DNA of 64,000 nt from the NCBI RefSeq assembly GCF_017352095.1, contig NZ_CP071463.1, positions 496,001 to 560,000 of the forward strand, in the 5' to 3' direction. The notes under the pieces are model-generated. The model was not told where the DNA came from. It searched no databases and worked only from the letters and a program-made list of their open reading frames with translations. This stretch comes from Natrinema longum. Lineage in GTDB: Archaea > Halobacteriota > Halobacteria > Halobacteriales > Natrialbaceae. This document shows positions 1-8,135 of this stretch, one piece after another. The stretch's first letter is position 1; each line of letters begins with the position of its first letter. Both the position numbers and the translations under genes were made by a program.

Positions 1-1
1 G

Positions 2-241
2 ACGACGTGCGAAGAACTGGTCGAGGCATACGGGAGTGCGATCCTCCGGTTCCAAGACGGCGAACAGACGCTCGAGGAGGTGCTGAATCCGGTGCGTGAA
101 GAGCAGTTCGATTCGCCTGCGGAGGCCCGTACAGCCATCTTCAGCAACGTCTCCGAAGGTGCCATCGGACGGAAGGGCTACAGCGATCGCACGCCGCCAG
201 CGCTCGGTGAGCAAACCGAGGAACCGGACGAATCGTTCTGA
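2..241 (+). CDS. DUF5789-like protein, C-terminal part (cut by window start)
   Basis: The reading frame is open from base 2 to a TGA at 239-241 and gives 79 residues; the N-terminus lies outside the window. The visible part has EELVEAYG, then LEEVLNP, then SEGAIGRKGYSDRTPP, which resembles the conserved end of the haloarchaeal DUF5789 family as I remember it. Proteins of this kind are small, acidic, soluble and of unknown function. No catalytic motif is visible. Codon use is normal for the organism. The family name is a recollection, not a search result; that this is a real coding region is well supported by composition and the conserved GRKGYSDR stretch. Confidence 0.7.
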   Translation, partial: TTCEELVEAYGSAILRFQDGEQTLEEVLNPVREEQFDSPAEARTAIFSNVSEGAIGRKGYSDRTPPALGEQTEEPDESF

Positions 242-672
242 GCCCTCCTGAAAGACCATTCCCGAGATTCACCACGGCGAGCCTGAAAGACCCGGGAAGC
301 ACCCTGATTTGGAATCGCTTCTCCAGTGTCTGCAGAAAACTGGCTGCCGATCGATGCGTGCACTCCCCGTCTTGACCAGTTTGGATGATCGCGAATCCCG
401 GTGACGCCCACTCGAGCATCGAACCAAAGCCCCGGTGCTTCGTTCAGTCGAAGGCAGACCCGCCATGGTCGTCGGTCACGTCCGCTCTCGGCCCATCGAT
501 GTAATCCTGAACCGCTCGAGCGATCTCCCATTGATTCGCTGGCACGGTGGTGGCGATCACCGCGGGACCGAGCAAGCGAAGATCTCGATCGCTTCCATTT
601 TTTAGCAGAACGGTGGTGGAGAGATACCCTTTGGATAAGGGAGGAGGTAAGGGGGACGCTAGTGGCAGTGTA
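242..672. other. Gap without an intact gene; possible gene remnant
   Basis: No intact gene is convincing here. On the minus strand, about 450-610, one frame reads VIATTVPANQWEIARAVQDY and continues to a TGA near 448. It has good haloarchaeal codon use but no acceptable start, so it may be the tail of a decayed gene. The other frames look like chance reading frames with Arg/Ser-rich composition. Confidence 0.4.
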
Positions 673-1200
673 CTATTGGTCGGCTGGTTCAGCGAGTTCT
701 AGATAGAGATTCACGGTAACGCTTTGTTCGCTTGGAGCGGTCACTTGGCTGGTGTAATCAAGTGAAAAGAGGTACTCGCCTTTGTCAAGCGTGCGTGTGA
801 GGGTTGTTTTGGTAACTCCCGTTCGGCTATATTCGGAGACGATGGGAACATCGCGGGCACCGGCCGCGTAGGCGTCATAGGCCTCCCGCTCAAAGACGAG
901 GCAATCAACCTCCGTGTCGCCTTCGACTTCAACGTCGTAGTGCAAGACCTCGCCACTCGCCTCTGGCGAGTTCGTGAGCGCAGTGGCCGAGAATTGACCG
1001 GGACGAAGCGTGTAGGTGCCTTCCCTGCTATGATCTCGGAACGCCCTACGAGAGTCGTTCGGATAGCGGTCGGCGCGATCAGGAACCCCGTCGCCGTCCG
1101 TGTCAGACTCTGTGGTCGTTGGCGAGGACTGGCGAGTTCCTACACACCCACTCCCGATTCCCACCAGAACAACCACGAATGCCCGTCGAGACTGCTTCAT
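673..1200 (-). CDS. Secreted lipoprotein with a thrombospondin-type-3-like calcium motif
   Basis: 175 residues starting at the ATG at 1200, chosen because it places a twin-arginine-like, hydrophobic signal (KQSRRAFVVVLVGIGSGC) at the N-terminus; an upstream ATG in frame would bury it. The GSGC ending fits a lipobox, so the mature protein should be lipid-anchored outside the cell. Next comes DTDGDGVPDRADRYPND, a calcium-binding thrombospondin type 3-like motif common in haloarchaeal surface proteins. The remaining ~120 residues look like one beta-sandwich and match no family I recognise. It stands alone, with no co-directional neighbour close by. Confidence 0.8.
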   Translation of the reverse strand: MKQSRRAFVVVLVGIGSGCVGTRQSSPTTTESDTDGDGVPDRADRYPNDSRRAFRDHSREGTYTLRPGQFSATALTNSPEASGEVLHYDVEVEGDTEVDCLVFEREAYDAYAAGARDVPIVSEYSRTGVTKTTLTRTLDKGEYLFSLDYTSQVTAPSEQSVTVNLYLELAEPADQ

Positions 1201-1403
1201 ACCTATGCAGCCAGACTCACGGTGAAAAAGGTCATCCCTCTCGGAGATCAAATAGGAACGACATTCTAAGTAGGTGATCTGCTGATACTACTTCACTTCT
1301 ACTGGCGGGTGGACCCCCTCTCAGTAGCGACCCGTAGTTACCGCACATGCGTACCTACCGTACGGCTATCTCACTTGCCGGAATCTCGAATAGATGGATA
1401 GAG

Positions 1404-1658
1404 TCAGTCGGTGATGACCCCGATTTCAGTCTCAACCTCGAACGTTACTGCTCGAGTCGAGAGCGTCTCGGCGATCTCCCGACGCTGTTCGAGTGTAAGG
1501 TCGTCGCGCTCGAGGACCTGGCGGATAGCCTGGACGAACTTCCGCACGTCGTCGCAGGCACTGACGACTGCCTTCGTCTTGTTACAATCGTAGCAGTCAG
1601 CTGCGCGTTCGATCGCATCCCGTCGATACGCGTAGTCGCCGTCGGTTCTGATTCGCAT
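1404..1658 (-). CDS. Small DUF7692-like haloarchaeal protein
   Basis: 84 residues from the ATG at 1658 (MRIRTDGDYAYRRDAIERAA); the longer start at 1676 adds only a poor MVVCTS extension. The pattern is a short beta strand, a helix with CNKTKAVVSACDD, and an ending LTLEQRREIAETLSTRAVTF. I recall this as the haloarchaeal DUF7692 family, probably a ribbon-helix-helix-like small DNA-binding fold, but that fold is inference. Such genes are common on haloarchaeal plasmids and integrated elements, which fits this accessory stretch. The long plus-strand frame that overlaps it is its shadow. Confidence 0.75.
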   Translation of the reverse strand: MRIRTDGDYAYRRDAIERAADCYDCNKTKAVVSACDDVRKFVQAIRQVLERDDLTLEQRREIAETLSTRAVTFEVETEIGVITD

Positions 1659-2106
1659 GCTCGTACACACGACCACCGAAATCCTAGTTTTTTCGACTCA
1701 CTGAACGGCCCATTTCGGCCCACAATCGGTGAGTCCTATCGAATAGCGGATGAGAACACGGACTCGAGCGACGGCTCAACTCGAGATATGCACACGGCGA
1801 GTCGCGACTCGTGTACATATTCAGGAATCGGATTCTGTCGACGTACAACCCCGAGTGGTTGTTTTGGAAACGAGTTCCAGAGATTCTATTCAAACGTTCA
1901 CAGTGAGAATTCTTCGATTAATATGTATGCAAAATACTGTGATCAAAAATCTGAAGAGTGCTACTATGTCGACGGTTGCACGATCGTCTCGACTGGCCCA
2001 AAGAGTCCTATTACACCGCGGTTCAAGAGGGCCAAATAAAGAACCGATCGAGGTGATGCCACGGTCAGCGCGGTCGAATGCGCCCGAAGGCGGTTGTTTG
2101 GCCGAT
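1659..2106. other. Gap, AT-richer, no supported gene
   Basis: The part around 1880-1990 is clearly AT-richer than its surroundings. Short frames here are unlike known proteins. I see no RNA gene, no transposase and no repeat; probably degraded accessory DNA. Confidence 0.4.
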
Positions 2107-4830
2107 TCAGGACGCGTGCTTATACTTCTGTTTATACTCCTCGTACTCGCGTTTTGCGCGCTCGTAGGCGTGTTTCTTCTTTTTGAGTTGCTTTTTGTTC
2201 ACCTTGCCCTTCTCGTATTTCTTTTTGTACTCCTCGTACTCACGCTTTGCACGCTTATATTTGCGTTTTAGCTTCTTCTTGTTCTTCCCGTCGTCCCCAT
2301 TCTCGGGTGCCTTCGTAAATTCCAGAATGTCCCCGTAGACAACCGTGGCACCGACCTGAGCGACCGCTCGGAACTCGTAGGTCGTGCCAGTCTCGAGGTT
2401 CATCGCCGTCGCATTGAACGGTCCGGGTCCGGTGAGGACCGTCTCGTCGGTAAACGTCCACACCTCGGTCCCCTTGACGCGGTACAGGAAGTAGACGGTA
2501 ACCTCCGCTGCACCCTCGAGTTCGAGCAGTTCGCCGTTGAGCGTGGCCGTCGAGCCGTTGACCTCCGTCGCCGGCTTCGTCTCGACGTCCAACTCGTCCG
2601 GGCTGAGCTTGGTAAACGAGAGCGTGGTTCCGAGGAACCGTTCATCGTTCGCTACCATGGCCGCCCGGAATTCGTACGTGGAACCGAGTTCGAGGCCTTC
2701 GATCCCGGCGCTGAAGTTACCAGGCTCGTCGAGCGTCTGGAACTCGGTGGTGATCCACTCGTCTGCGCCGAGTTCACGCCACTCGAAGAAGACGTCGGCG
2801 GTGTCGAAGTCCCCGAGATCGATCAGTTCGCCGTTGAGCGTGGCCGTCGACCCGTTGATTTCCGTCGCCGGCTCTGTCTCGACATTGGGGACGCCGGCCT
2901 CAACTTTGGTGAACGAGACGATGGTTCCTTCCTCGCGCGTGCCATTCGCCACGACGACTGCCCGGAATACGTACGTGTTCCCGGGCTCGAGGCCGGAGAT
3001 CTCGTCGCTGAAGTCGCCGGGCGCGTCGAGCGTCTGCGGCGTGGTGGTGTTCCACTCCTCCTCGCCGAGTTCGCGCCACTCGAAGAAGACATCGACCGTG
3101 TCGAAGTCACCGATATCGATCAACTCACCGTTGAGCGTGGCCGTCGACCCGTTGACCTCCGTCGCCACCTGAGTTTCGACGATGGGTGCGCCAGGTTCGT
3201 CTTTGGTGAACGAGATAATGGCTCCTTCCTCACGCGTGCCATTAGCCACGACGACCGCCCGGAATTCGTACGTGCCGCCGGGTTCGAGGCCTTCAATCCC
3301 GTCACTGAAGTCGCCGGGCGCGTCAAGGGTCTGCGTCTCGGTGGCAGTCCACTCCTCCGTGCCGAGTTCACGCCACTCGAAGAAGACGTCGACGGTGTCG
3401 TAGTCGCCGAGATCGAGCAGTTCGCCGTTGAGCGTGGCCGTCGAGCCGTTGACCTCCGTTGCCGGCTCTGTGATGACCTCTGGTACACCTGGCACCGTCT
3501 TGATGATGCGAAGCGTGGCCCCTTCGACGCGTTCACCGTTCGCCAGCCCGATCGCCCGGAATTCGTACGTGTTTCCGGGTTCGAGGCCCGCGATTTCGTC
3601 GTCGAAGTCGCCGGACGCGTCGAGTGTCTGCGGCGCGGTGGTGTTCCACTCCTCCTCGCCGAGTTCGCGCCACTCGAAGAAGACATCGACGGTGTCGAAG
3701 TCGCCGAGGTCGGTCAACTCACCGTTGAGCGTGGCCGTCGAGCCGTTAACCTCCGTCGCCGGCGTCGTTACGACGTCAGGAATGGCCGAATCGCAACTAA
3801 TGTCGAGCGTCGTGATGTCGAGACCGATTGCGATATTGTCGGTCTCGAGCGAGTACGTTCCGTCCGCGAGATTCCCCCACGTCGCCGAACCGCCGGCAGG
3901 AACCTCCATGGTCTCCTCGTACGCATCGGGACCGGTGACGGTTACCATCACCGAGACGCTGTTGGGGTTCGATACCGTGATCTCCCCCTCCTCATCTTCA
4001 CACGCCGAGTCCACTTGCAGGTCTACGAGATCGCAGTCACAGCCGGTAACCGTCGCCATCTGAAGATTGACGGCGGTTTGGGCGTACAAACAGCCGTCCA
4101 CCGTTGCGTCGGTGAGTACGTTGATCGCCGTCTGGGCCAGCACGACCCCCGCAAAGTTTGCGTCCGTTCCGATCTCGACGCCGGGACCACCGGCGACCAC
4201 CCAGACGATGTTCTCGGCCTGCGCGCCCCCTTCCAGATTGACGGTTACCCCACTCGCCACGCTGAGACCTCCCGCGACCTGGAAAATCCAGATGTCGTCC
4301 GGACCACCGTCGAGGGTGATATCTCCGTCGATCGAGAGGCCCGTATCCCAATTGTACACTCCTGGAGTCAGTGTTTCTCCGTCGAGATTGCCGCCGCCTA
4401 CATTTGTAAAGTCCGGTGGGATGCGGCCGTACGCATCGGTAAACGCGGTTTCCATATCGCTCACGGCCGTGGTCAATCTGGACGGGGTCGGCTCCGAATA
4501 ATCTGCCGCGTACACCCGTCCGCCCACCTGCGTCGACGTCGCGAAGACGCCCGTCGCATCCAACGTCAGATCGAATCCTGTTATCGCAGTCGACGCAATC
4601 GGGCTCACGCCAATGTCTCCCGCCACGTCGGAATTGGGAACGCTCGATATTCCGGATTTTGCCAGGATCGAAAAATCACAGGCCGTCCCGAGATCGACCG
4701 GTGCCGGACCGTCTTGTTGGATTTGAATCGGGGGATCTTCACCTTCTTGCGCCGCGCCTATACCGGCGAGACCAGCTGTGAGCAACCCACTCGATGCGAG
4801 GACTGTTCTTCTTGTTGGATTGTACTCCAT
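2107..4830 (-). CDS. Secreted ice-binding-like (DUF3494) protein with five repeats and a Lys-rich tail
   Basis: 907 residues. A Tat signal (TRRTVLASSGLLTAGLAGIG, ending before AQE) sends it out of the cell. Residues about 45-265 match the DUF3494 ice-binding-like fold: FSILAKSGISSVPNSDVAGD, SPIASTAITGF, GVYNWDTGLSIDGDITLDGG, then a beta-solenoid-like series to TVTGCDC. Residues ~268-345 look like another small beta domain. Residues ~351-842 are five near-identical 99-residue beta-sandwich modules (TEVNGSTATLNGEL, FFEWRELG, TYEFRA), fibronectin III-like. The last ~60 residues are Lys/Tyr/Glu-rich (KRAKREYEEYKKKYEKGK), highly basic and probably helical, which is odd for a haloarchaeal surface protein. 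DUF3494 domains also occur in adhesins of non-cold organisms, so ice binding is not implied here. Confidence 0.85.
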   Translation of the reverse strand: MEYNPTRRTVLASSGLLTAGLAGIGAAQEGEDPPIQIQQDGPAPVDLGTACDFSILAKSGISSVPNSDVAGDIGVSPIASTAITGFDLTLDATGVFATSTQVGGRVYAADYSEPTPSRLTTAVSDMETAFTDAYGRIPPDFTNVGGGNLDGETLTPGVYNWDTGLSIDGDITLDGGPDDIWIFQVAGGLSVASGVTVNLEGGAQAENIVWVVAGGPGVEIGTDANFAGVVLAQTAINVLTDATVDGCLYAQTAVNLQMATVTGCDCDLVDLQVDSACEDEEGEITVSNPNSVSVMVTVTGPDAYEETMEVPAGGSATWGNLADGTYSLETDNIAIGLDITTLDISCDSAIPDVVTTPATEVNGSTATLNGELTDLGDFDTVDVFFEWRELGEEEWNTTAPQTLDASGDFDDEIAGLEPGNTYEFRAIGLANGERVEGATLRIIKTVPGVPEVITEPATEVNGSTATLNGELLDLGDYDTVDVFFEWRELGTEEWTATETQTLDAPGDFSDGIEGLEPGGTYEFRAVVVANGTREEGAIISFTKDEPGAPIVETQVATEVNGSTATLNGELIDIGDFDTVDVFFEWRELGEEEWNTTTPQTLDAPGDFSDEISGLEPGNTYVFRAVVVANGTREEGTIVSFTKVEAGVPNVETEPATEINGSTATLNGELIDLGDFDTADVFFEWRELGADEWITTEFQTLDEPGNFSAGIEGLELGSTYEFRAAMVANDERFLGTTLSFTKLSPDELDVETKPATEVNGSTATLNGELLELEGAAEVTVYFLYRVKGTEVWTFTDETVLTGPGPFNATAMNLETGTTYEFRAVAQVGATVVYGDILEFTKAPENGDDGKNKKKLKRKYKRAKREYEEYKKKYEKGKVNKKQLKKKKHAYERAKREYEEYKQKYKHAS
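2305..3780 (-). repeat. Five tandem 297-bp coding repeats
   Basis: The gene for the DUF3494 protein contains five head-to-tail units with a spacing of 297 bp, easiest seen from the segment coding STATLNGEL, which recurs around 2530, 2828, 3125, 3422 and 3719. Units 1-4 (counted from the protein N-terminus) are the most alike; unit 5 is more diverged (AAEVTVYFLYRVKGTEVW). Nucleotide similarity is high enough for slippage or unequal crossing over, so copy number may vary among strains. Confidence 0.9.
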
Positions 4831-4920
4831 ATCTGGAACTCTTCGGTGTAAGATATCGTTTTCAGGATGTTAATTCTGTTTAGGTGTACAATATTTTCTC
4901 CAGATAGTCTTCAAATTCGA

Positions 4921-6390
4921 TTAGTGAGTCCATTCCGACGCGCTTGACAACCGGTCCAGTAGGTGGGAAGTGACAATACAGATTACGTGGCGATAGGTGC
5001 TGACCCCCGCTTCATGTGCTTCAACTGGAGTTCCACGTGCGGAAGCAGGGGCGGGGTGCTGTAATTTTTTGTCGAAGTCCCCTTGGAGACACCCGCCAAG
5101 GGGGCTTTCGCGCGAAGCGCGAAACGACCCCGCCGGCGCTGCGGTGCGATCGCGGTGCCGACCCCCGCTCTCGAGGGCCTCACTGGCGATCGTCGCGACG
5201 TTCTCGAAACTATCGTACTTCAACCGCGAAAGGATCGTATCGATCCGCATCTGTCGCGGGTCGCCGTTCTCGTCGAACTCGAGGTCAGCACCGTTCTTCG
5301 CGAGCCACTCTTGGAAGGGCGAGGACTCGGCGACGTGATCGGCCAAGCCCATGATGTGTTGCATCCGATCGGCGTAGCTCTCGATCGCGTACTCGGCGGA
5401 CTCGACGAGCGCGCGGAGTTCCTCGCGATACTTCCGGGCTCGGAACGACACGTCGCCCTGGTCTAACTCGAGGATGTCACCGAGGTCGTTGATCGCTCGG
5501 TAGATCGTCGCGGGGTGCTTCCCCAGTTGGTCGGCGAGGTCGTCGACGGTCGCGCCGCCATCGGTCGCGATCGTCTCCGAAACGTCGCGGGCGGTCTCGC
5601 CCATATCGCGGAGCGTCGTCATCAACAGGTGGTCCGACTTCGCCTCGAGGCGCGGGGTGGGATCTTCGTACAGTTCGACCAGGTCGTCTCGAGCGACCGC
5701 GTCGAAGTGATCGTCAGCAACGTAGACACCGCTGCCGTCGGGCCCGAGCGGGATGTCTTCCCAGTGCAGCGCGTTCAACAGGGTCTCCTCGATTTGCTCA
5801 GTCACTTCGTGGCGATCGGCCCACGCCCATGCCTCGCCGTCGTTCATCGACTTGTTCACCAGGACTTCCACCTTCGGGTGGTAGGATGGGTGATCCTTCG
5901 AAACCGCGTCGGGATCGGCGAGCTGGTAGATCTCGAATTTCCGTCCGTACGTGTGGCTCGGTAGGAGCTTGCTTGCGGATGCTGGATTCAAGAACAGCCG
6001 ATTCTGGTGGTTGACGACTTCCTCGTTGTCGAGATGGAGCTTGGCTTTCACTCCCTCGAGGTCGGACAGATAGTGCGCGACCTTCTGTAAGACACCGGCC
6101 GACGAGAGCTTCTCAGCCCATTCACGGCGAATCCGAACGTACCGCTCGTACGCCCACATTCGACTCGCCGAATGCGGGGTCGTTCTGAAATACTCCGAGT
6201 GAATGCGCTCGCCGGCGTGCTCGAAGATCGCCGCGAAGAACTCCGGCAGCAACTCGAGACCGCGGTCGAGTTCGATGTTGCTGGTGTGAAACTCGACGTC
6301 GACTCCATCGACTTCGCCGACCTGATTCTCCCAGGGGAGTTGCAACCGCTCGCCACTCTCCCAGTGACGCATGTTCGGGAATCGTGGGCC
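4921..6390 (-). pseudogene. DUF7845-like HTH protein gene, truncated at 5' end, altered 3' end
   Basis: An open frame of 483 residues starts at ATG 6372, but the coding similarity continues upstream of it: the codons before the ATG read PRFPN, matching what I recall as the interior of full-length haloarchaeal DUF7845 proteins (about 110-130 residues normally precede MRHWESGE). The N-terminal domain is thus missing. The middle is good: YFRTTPHSASRMWAYERYVR, then a winged-helix segment (VDDLADQLGKHPATIYRAINDLGDI) near residues 270-320. After SEALESGG the protein turns into ~75 residues of unrelated Arg/Pro/Ser-rich sequence read from a region holding two strong hairpins (5079-5124), so the true C-terminus is lost too. 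Probably non-functional; the frame could still make a truncated DNA-binding protein. The family assignment is from memory. Confidence 0.6.
5079..5124. repeat. Two adjacent perfect hairpins inside the broken DUF7845-like gene
   Basis: CCCCTTGG (5079-5086) pairs with CCAAGGGG (5096-5103), and right after it TTTCGCGC (5106-5113) pairs with GCGCGAAA (5117-5124). They lie exactly where the reading frame loses similarity to its family. Paired hairpins of this type occur at ends of some small mobile elements and as transcription terminators; no transposase or clear target duplication is visible, so the origin is undecided. Confidence 0.6.
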
Positions 6391-6398
6391 GAGACCCC

Positions 6399-6415
6399 CG
6401 TTCGATAATCGAACG
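6399..6415. promoter_or_regulatory. Palindrome upstream of the DUF7845-like gene
   Basis: CGTTCGA (6399-6405), three bases, then TCGAACG (6409-6415). On the minus strand a TATA-like TTTATAAA lies at about 6441-6448, which would put the transcription start close to the palindrome. It could be an operator for a winged-helix regulator, or just the scar where the 5' part of the gene was lost. Confidence 0.35.
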
Positions 6416-6493
6416 AAATCAAATGCGCGATCGGCGGCTCATTTATAAACGATGTACCGCCGTCTTGCGAATGTGATCCGTTCGGAAAACGAA

Positions 6494-6568
6494 TGGGCGC
6501 TGCAGGATTTGAACCCGCGGCAGCTTGGTCCGAAGCCAAGTACTCTGTCCAGGCTGAGCTAAGCGCCC
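6494..6568 (-). tRNA. tRNA-Arg (anticodon UCG)
   Basis: Read on the minus strand, a 75-nt cloverleaf: acceptor GGGCGCT pairs with AGCGCCC, D arm starts GCTC, anticodon stem CTTGG/CCAAG encloses the seven-base loop CTTCGGA with anticodon TCG, T arm is GCGGG/CCTGC with loop TTCAAAT, and the discriminator base is A at 6494. CCA is not encoded. It reads CGA codons. No intron is present. The 3' end faces the accessory stretch 1-6490, the usual orientation for an element integrated at a tRNA 3' end, although I found no second copy of the tRNA 3' end in the window. Confidence 0.95.
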
Positions 6569-6718
6569 GCATCGCGTTATTCCGGGCGGGTCCGTATAAG
6601 TCACTCGATTTGCACCGAATGAGACAGGGACCGACACACCCCCCTCTCGAGGAATTTTCAGCCGGTGACAATCGGCTCCGGGGGTCTTTAGGATGGGGCC
6701 CCACGGACGAGGTGGACC

Positions 6719-6901
6719 ATGACGAGACACGAGACCCCAGTCCCAGACGAGACGCAGTCCGGCGTGACGCCCCTCGAGTTGCTCTCGGACGACGAGGGTG
6801 TCTGGACCGCCGTCCCCGCGGACGCCAGCGGCGACGAGCGGGTACGCGAGTGGCTCGAGATCGAGGGTGACGGGCTCTGTGATCTCGAAGCCTGGCGCTG
6901 A
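6719..6901 (+). CDS. Small DUF7511-like haloarchaeal protein
   Basis: 60 residues, very acidic, starting MTRHETPVPDETQSG and ending CDLEAWR. The core LLSDDEGVWTAVPADASGDERVREWL matches a family of ~60-residue haloarchaeal proteins I recall as DUF7511. Function unknown; no cysteines, no membrane segment. It lies alone between the tRNA gene (opposite strand) and ubiA. The size, acidic content and codon use support a real gene; the family number is from memory. Confidence 0.75.
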   Translation: MTRHETPVPDETQSGVTPLELLSDDEGVWTAVPADASGDERVREWLEIEGDGLCDLEAWR

Positions 6902-7099
6902 GACATCGAGTCGGAGCAGTGGGTCCCTGGGCGGGTGGGTTACGACGTTATTTCTGATCGCGTATCCGTCGGAAACACGCTCTAAAAGCCCTGATTGAGA
7001 CGAATCACACGGCTGACGAAGAAACGAGCCGGGTGCGGAGACCGAGGCCGGTGCTCGCGGACCGTACCGTTTAACCAGCCTGAATGACCACTGCCGGGT

Positions 7100-7954
7100 A
7101 TGACTGCCGGGGAGACGGGTCGCGGGTTGCTCGAGTTGACACGGCCGGTAAACGTGATCGCAGCGAGCGTGTTGACGTTCATCGGCTCGTTCGTCGCGGG
7201 TGGCCTCGCCGAGAAGCCGCTTGCGACCGCCGCGGCGGTCGGCGCGACGGCGCTGGCGGTCGGTGCGGGCAACGCGATCAACGACTACTTCGACCGGGAG
7301 ATCGACCGGATCAATCAGCCCGAGCGGGCGATCCCCCGCGGTGCGGTGAGTCCCCGCGGCGCGCTCGCGTTCAGTCTCCTGTTGTTCGCCGGTGCGGTCG
7401 CGCTCGCTATCACCCTCCCCACGCTGGCGATCGCCATCGCGGCCGTCAATCTCTTCGCGTTGATCGCGTACACGGAACTGTTCAAGGGACTGCCCGGCCT
7501 CGGGAACGCGCTCGTCGCGTATCTGGTCGGCAGCACGTTCCTCTTCGGGGCAGCGGCGGTCGAGGAGATCGGTCCGGCGGTCGTGCTCTTCGTCCTCGCG
7601 GCGATCGCGACGGTGACTCGAGAGATAATCAAAGACGTCGAGGACATCGAGGGGGACCGCGCGGAAGGGTTGCACACGCTCCCGATCGCGATCGGGGAAC
7701 GGCGAGCGCTCACCGTCGCTGCTGGCCTCCTCGTCGTCGCCGTCGTCGCGAGTCCCGTCCCCTACCTCCGTGGTGACTTCGGGCTTGCCTATCTAGTGGT
7801 CGTCGCCCCGGCTGATGCCGTCATGCTCGTCGCCGCATACGAGAGTTTCGCGGATCCAAGCAGCGGCCAATCACGCCTCAAGTACGGGATGTTTCTCGCT
7901 GCACTGGCGTTTATCGTCGGCCGTGGCGTCCGATCCCTCCCGATCTCGCTATAG
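7100..7954 (+). CDS. ubiA: Digeranylgeranylglyceryl phosphate synthase-like UbiA prenyltransferase
   Basis: 284 residues, a polytopic membrane protein of about eight or nine helices. The two Mg/diphosphate-binding motifs of the UbiA superfamily are present: NDYFDREID (61-69) and DVEDIEGDR (179-187). The N-terminal ELTRPVNVIAAS and the length fit the archaeal enzyme that adds the second geranylgeranyl chain to geranylgeranylglyceryl phosphate, making the core of archaeal membrane lipids. UbiA relatives for menaquinone or other aromatic acceptors share the motifs, but the archaeal lipid subgroup is the best match by eye. A TATA-like CGTTTAAC lies ~25 bases before the start region. No operon partner is evident; the next gene is 180 bases away. 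Confidence 0.88.
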   Translation: MTAGETGRGLLELTRPVNVIAASVLTFIGSFVAGGLAEKPLATAAAVGATALAVGAGNAINDYFDREIDRINQPERAIPRGAVSPRGALAFSLLLFAGAVALAITLPTLAIAIAAVNLFALIAYTELFKGLPGLGNALVAYLVGSTFLFGAAAVEEIGPAVVLFVLAAIATVTREIIKDVEDIEGDRAEGLHTLPIAIGERRALTVAAGLLVVAVVASPVPYLRGDFGLAYLVVVAPADAVMLVAAYESFADPSSGQSRLKYGMFLAALAFIVGRGVRSLPISL

Positions 7955-8135
7955 CAGCGGGGTCGAACGGGACGGTGCCCGAAGCCGTCTCATCGGCTCA
8001 CAAGTGCGCTACTGGTTTTATAATCAAAAGTACTATAAGCCGCTTCGCATATTTCAATAACAACACGCCGGACGCCGGAGTGGGCTATGGAACCAGTAAC
8101 GGTCGCTGCCACGGCGATGGATGTGAGTATCTCGT

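Noticed and set aside
401-706. 101-residue plus-strand frame near the window start
   Set aside because: Arg/Ser/Trp-rich product with no resemblance to haloarchaeal proteins and overlapping the lipoprotein gene end.
1347-2039. 230-residue plus-strand frame
   Set aside because: Antisense of the DUF7692-like gene for its first half and through an AT-rich gap for the rest; mixed low-complexity protein.
2305-3780. Regular 297-bp repeats taken as a CRISPR or satellite array
   Set aside because: They are in frame within one gene and keep a protein module; spacing and length do not suit CRISPR.
5079-5124. A complete insertion sequence at the paired hairpins
   Set aside because: No transposase frame, no terminal repeats at a distance and no target duplication could be seen; reported only as hairpins.
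6494-6568. A second attachment-site copy of the tRNA 3' end within 1-6490
   Set aside because: I looked for GGTTCAAATCCTGC and its complement and found only the tRNA gene itself.
6443-7675. 410-residue minus-strand frame
   Set aside because: It reads through the tRNA-Arg gene and antisense through ubiA; composition Arg-rich.
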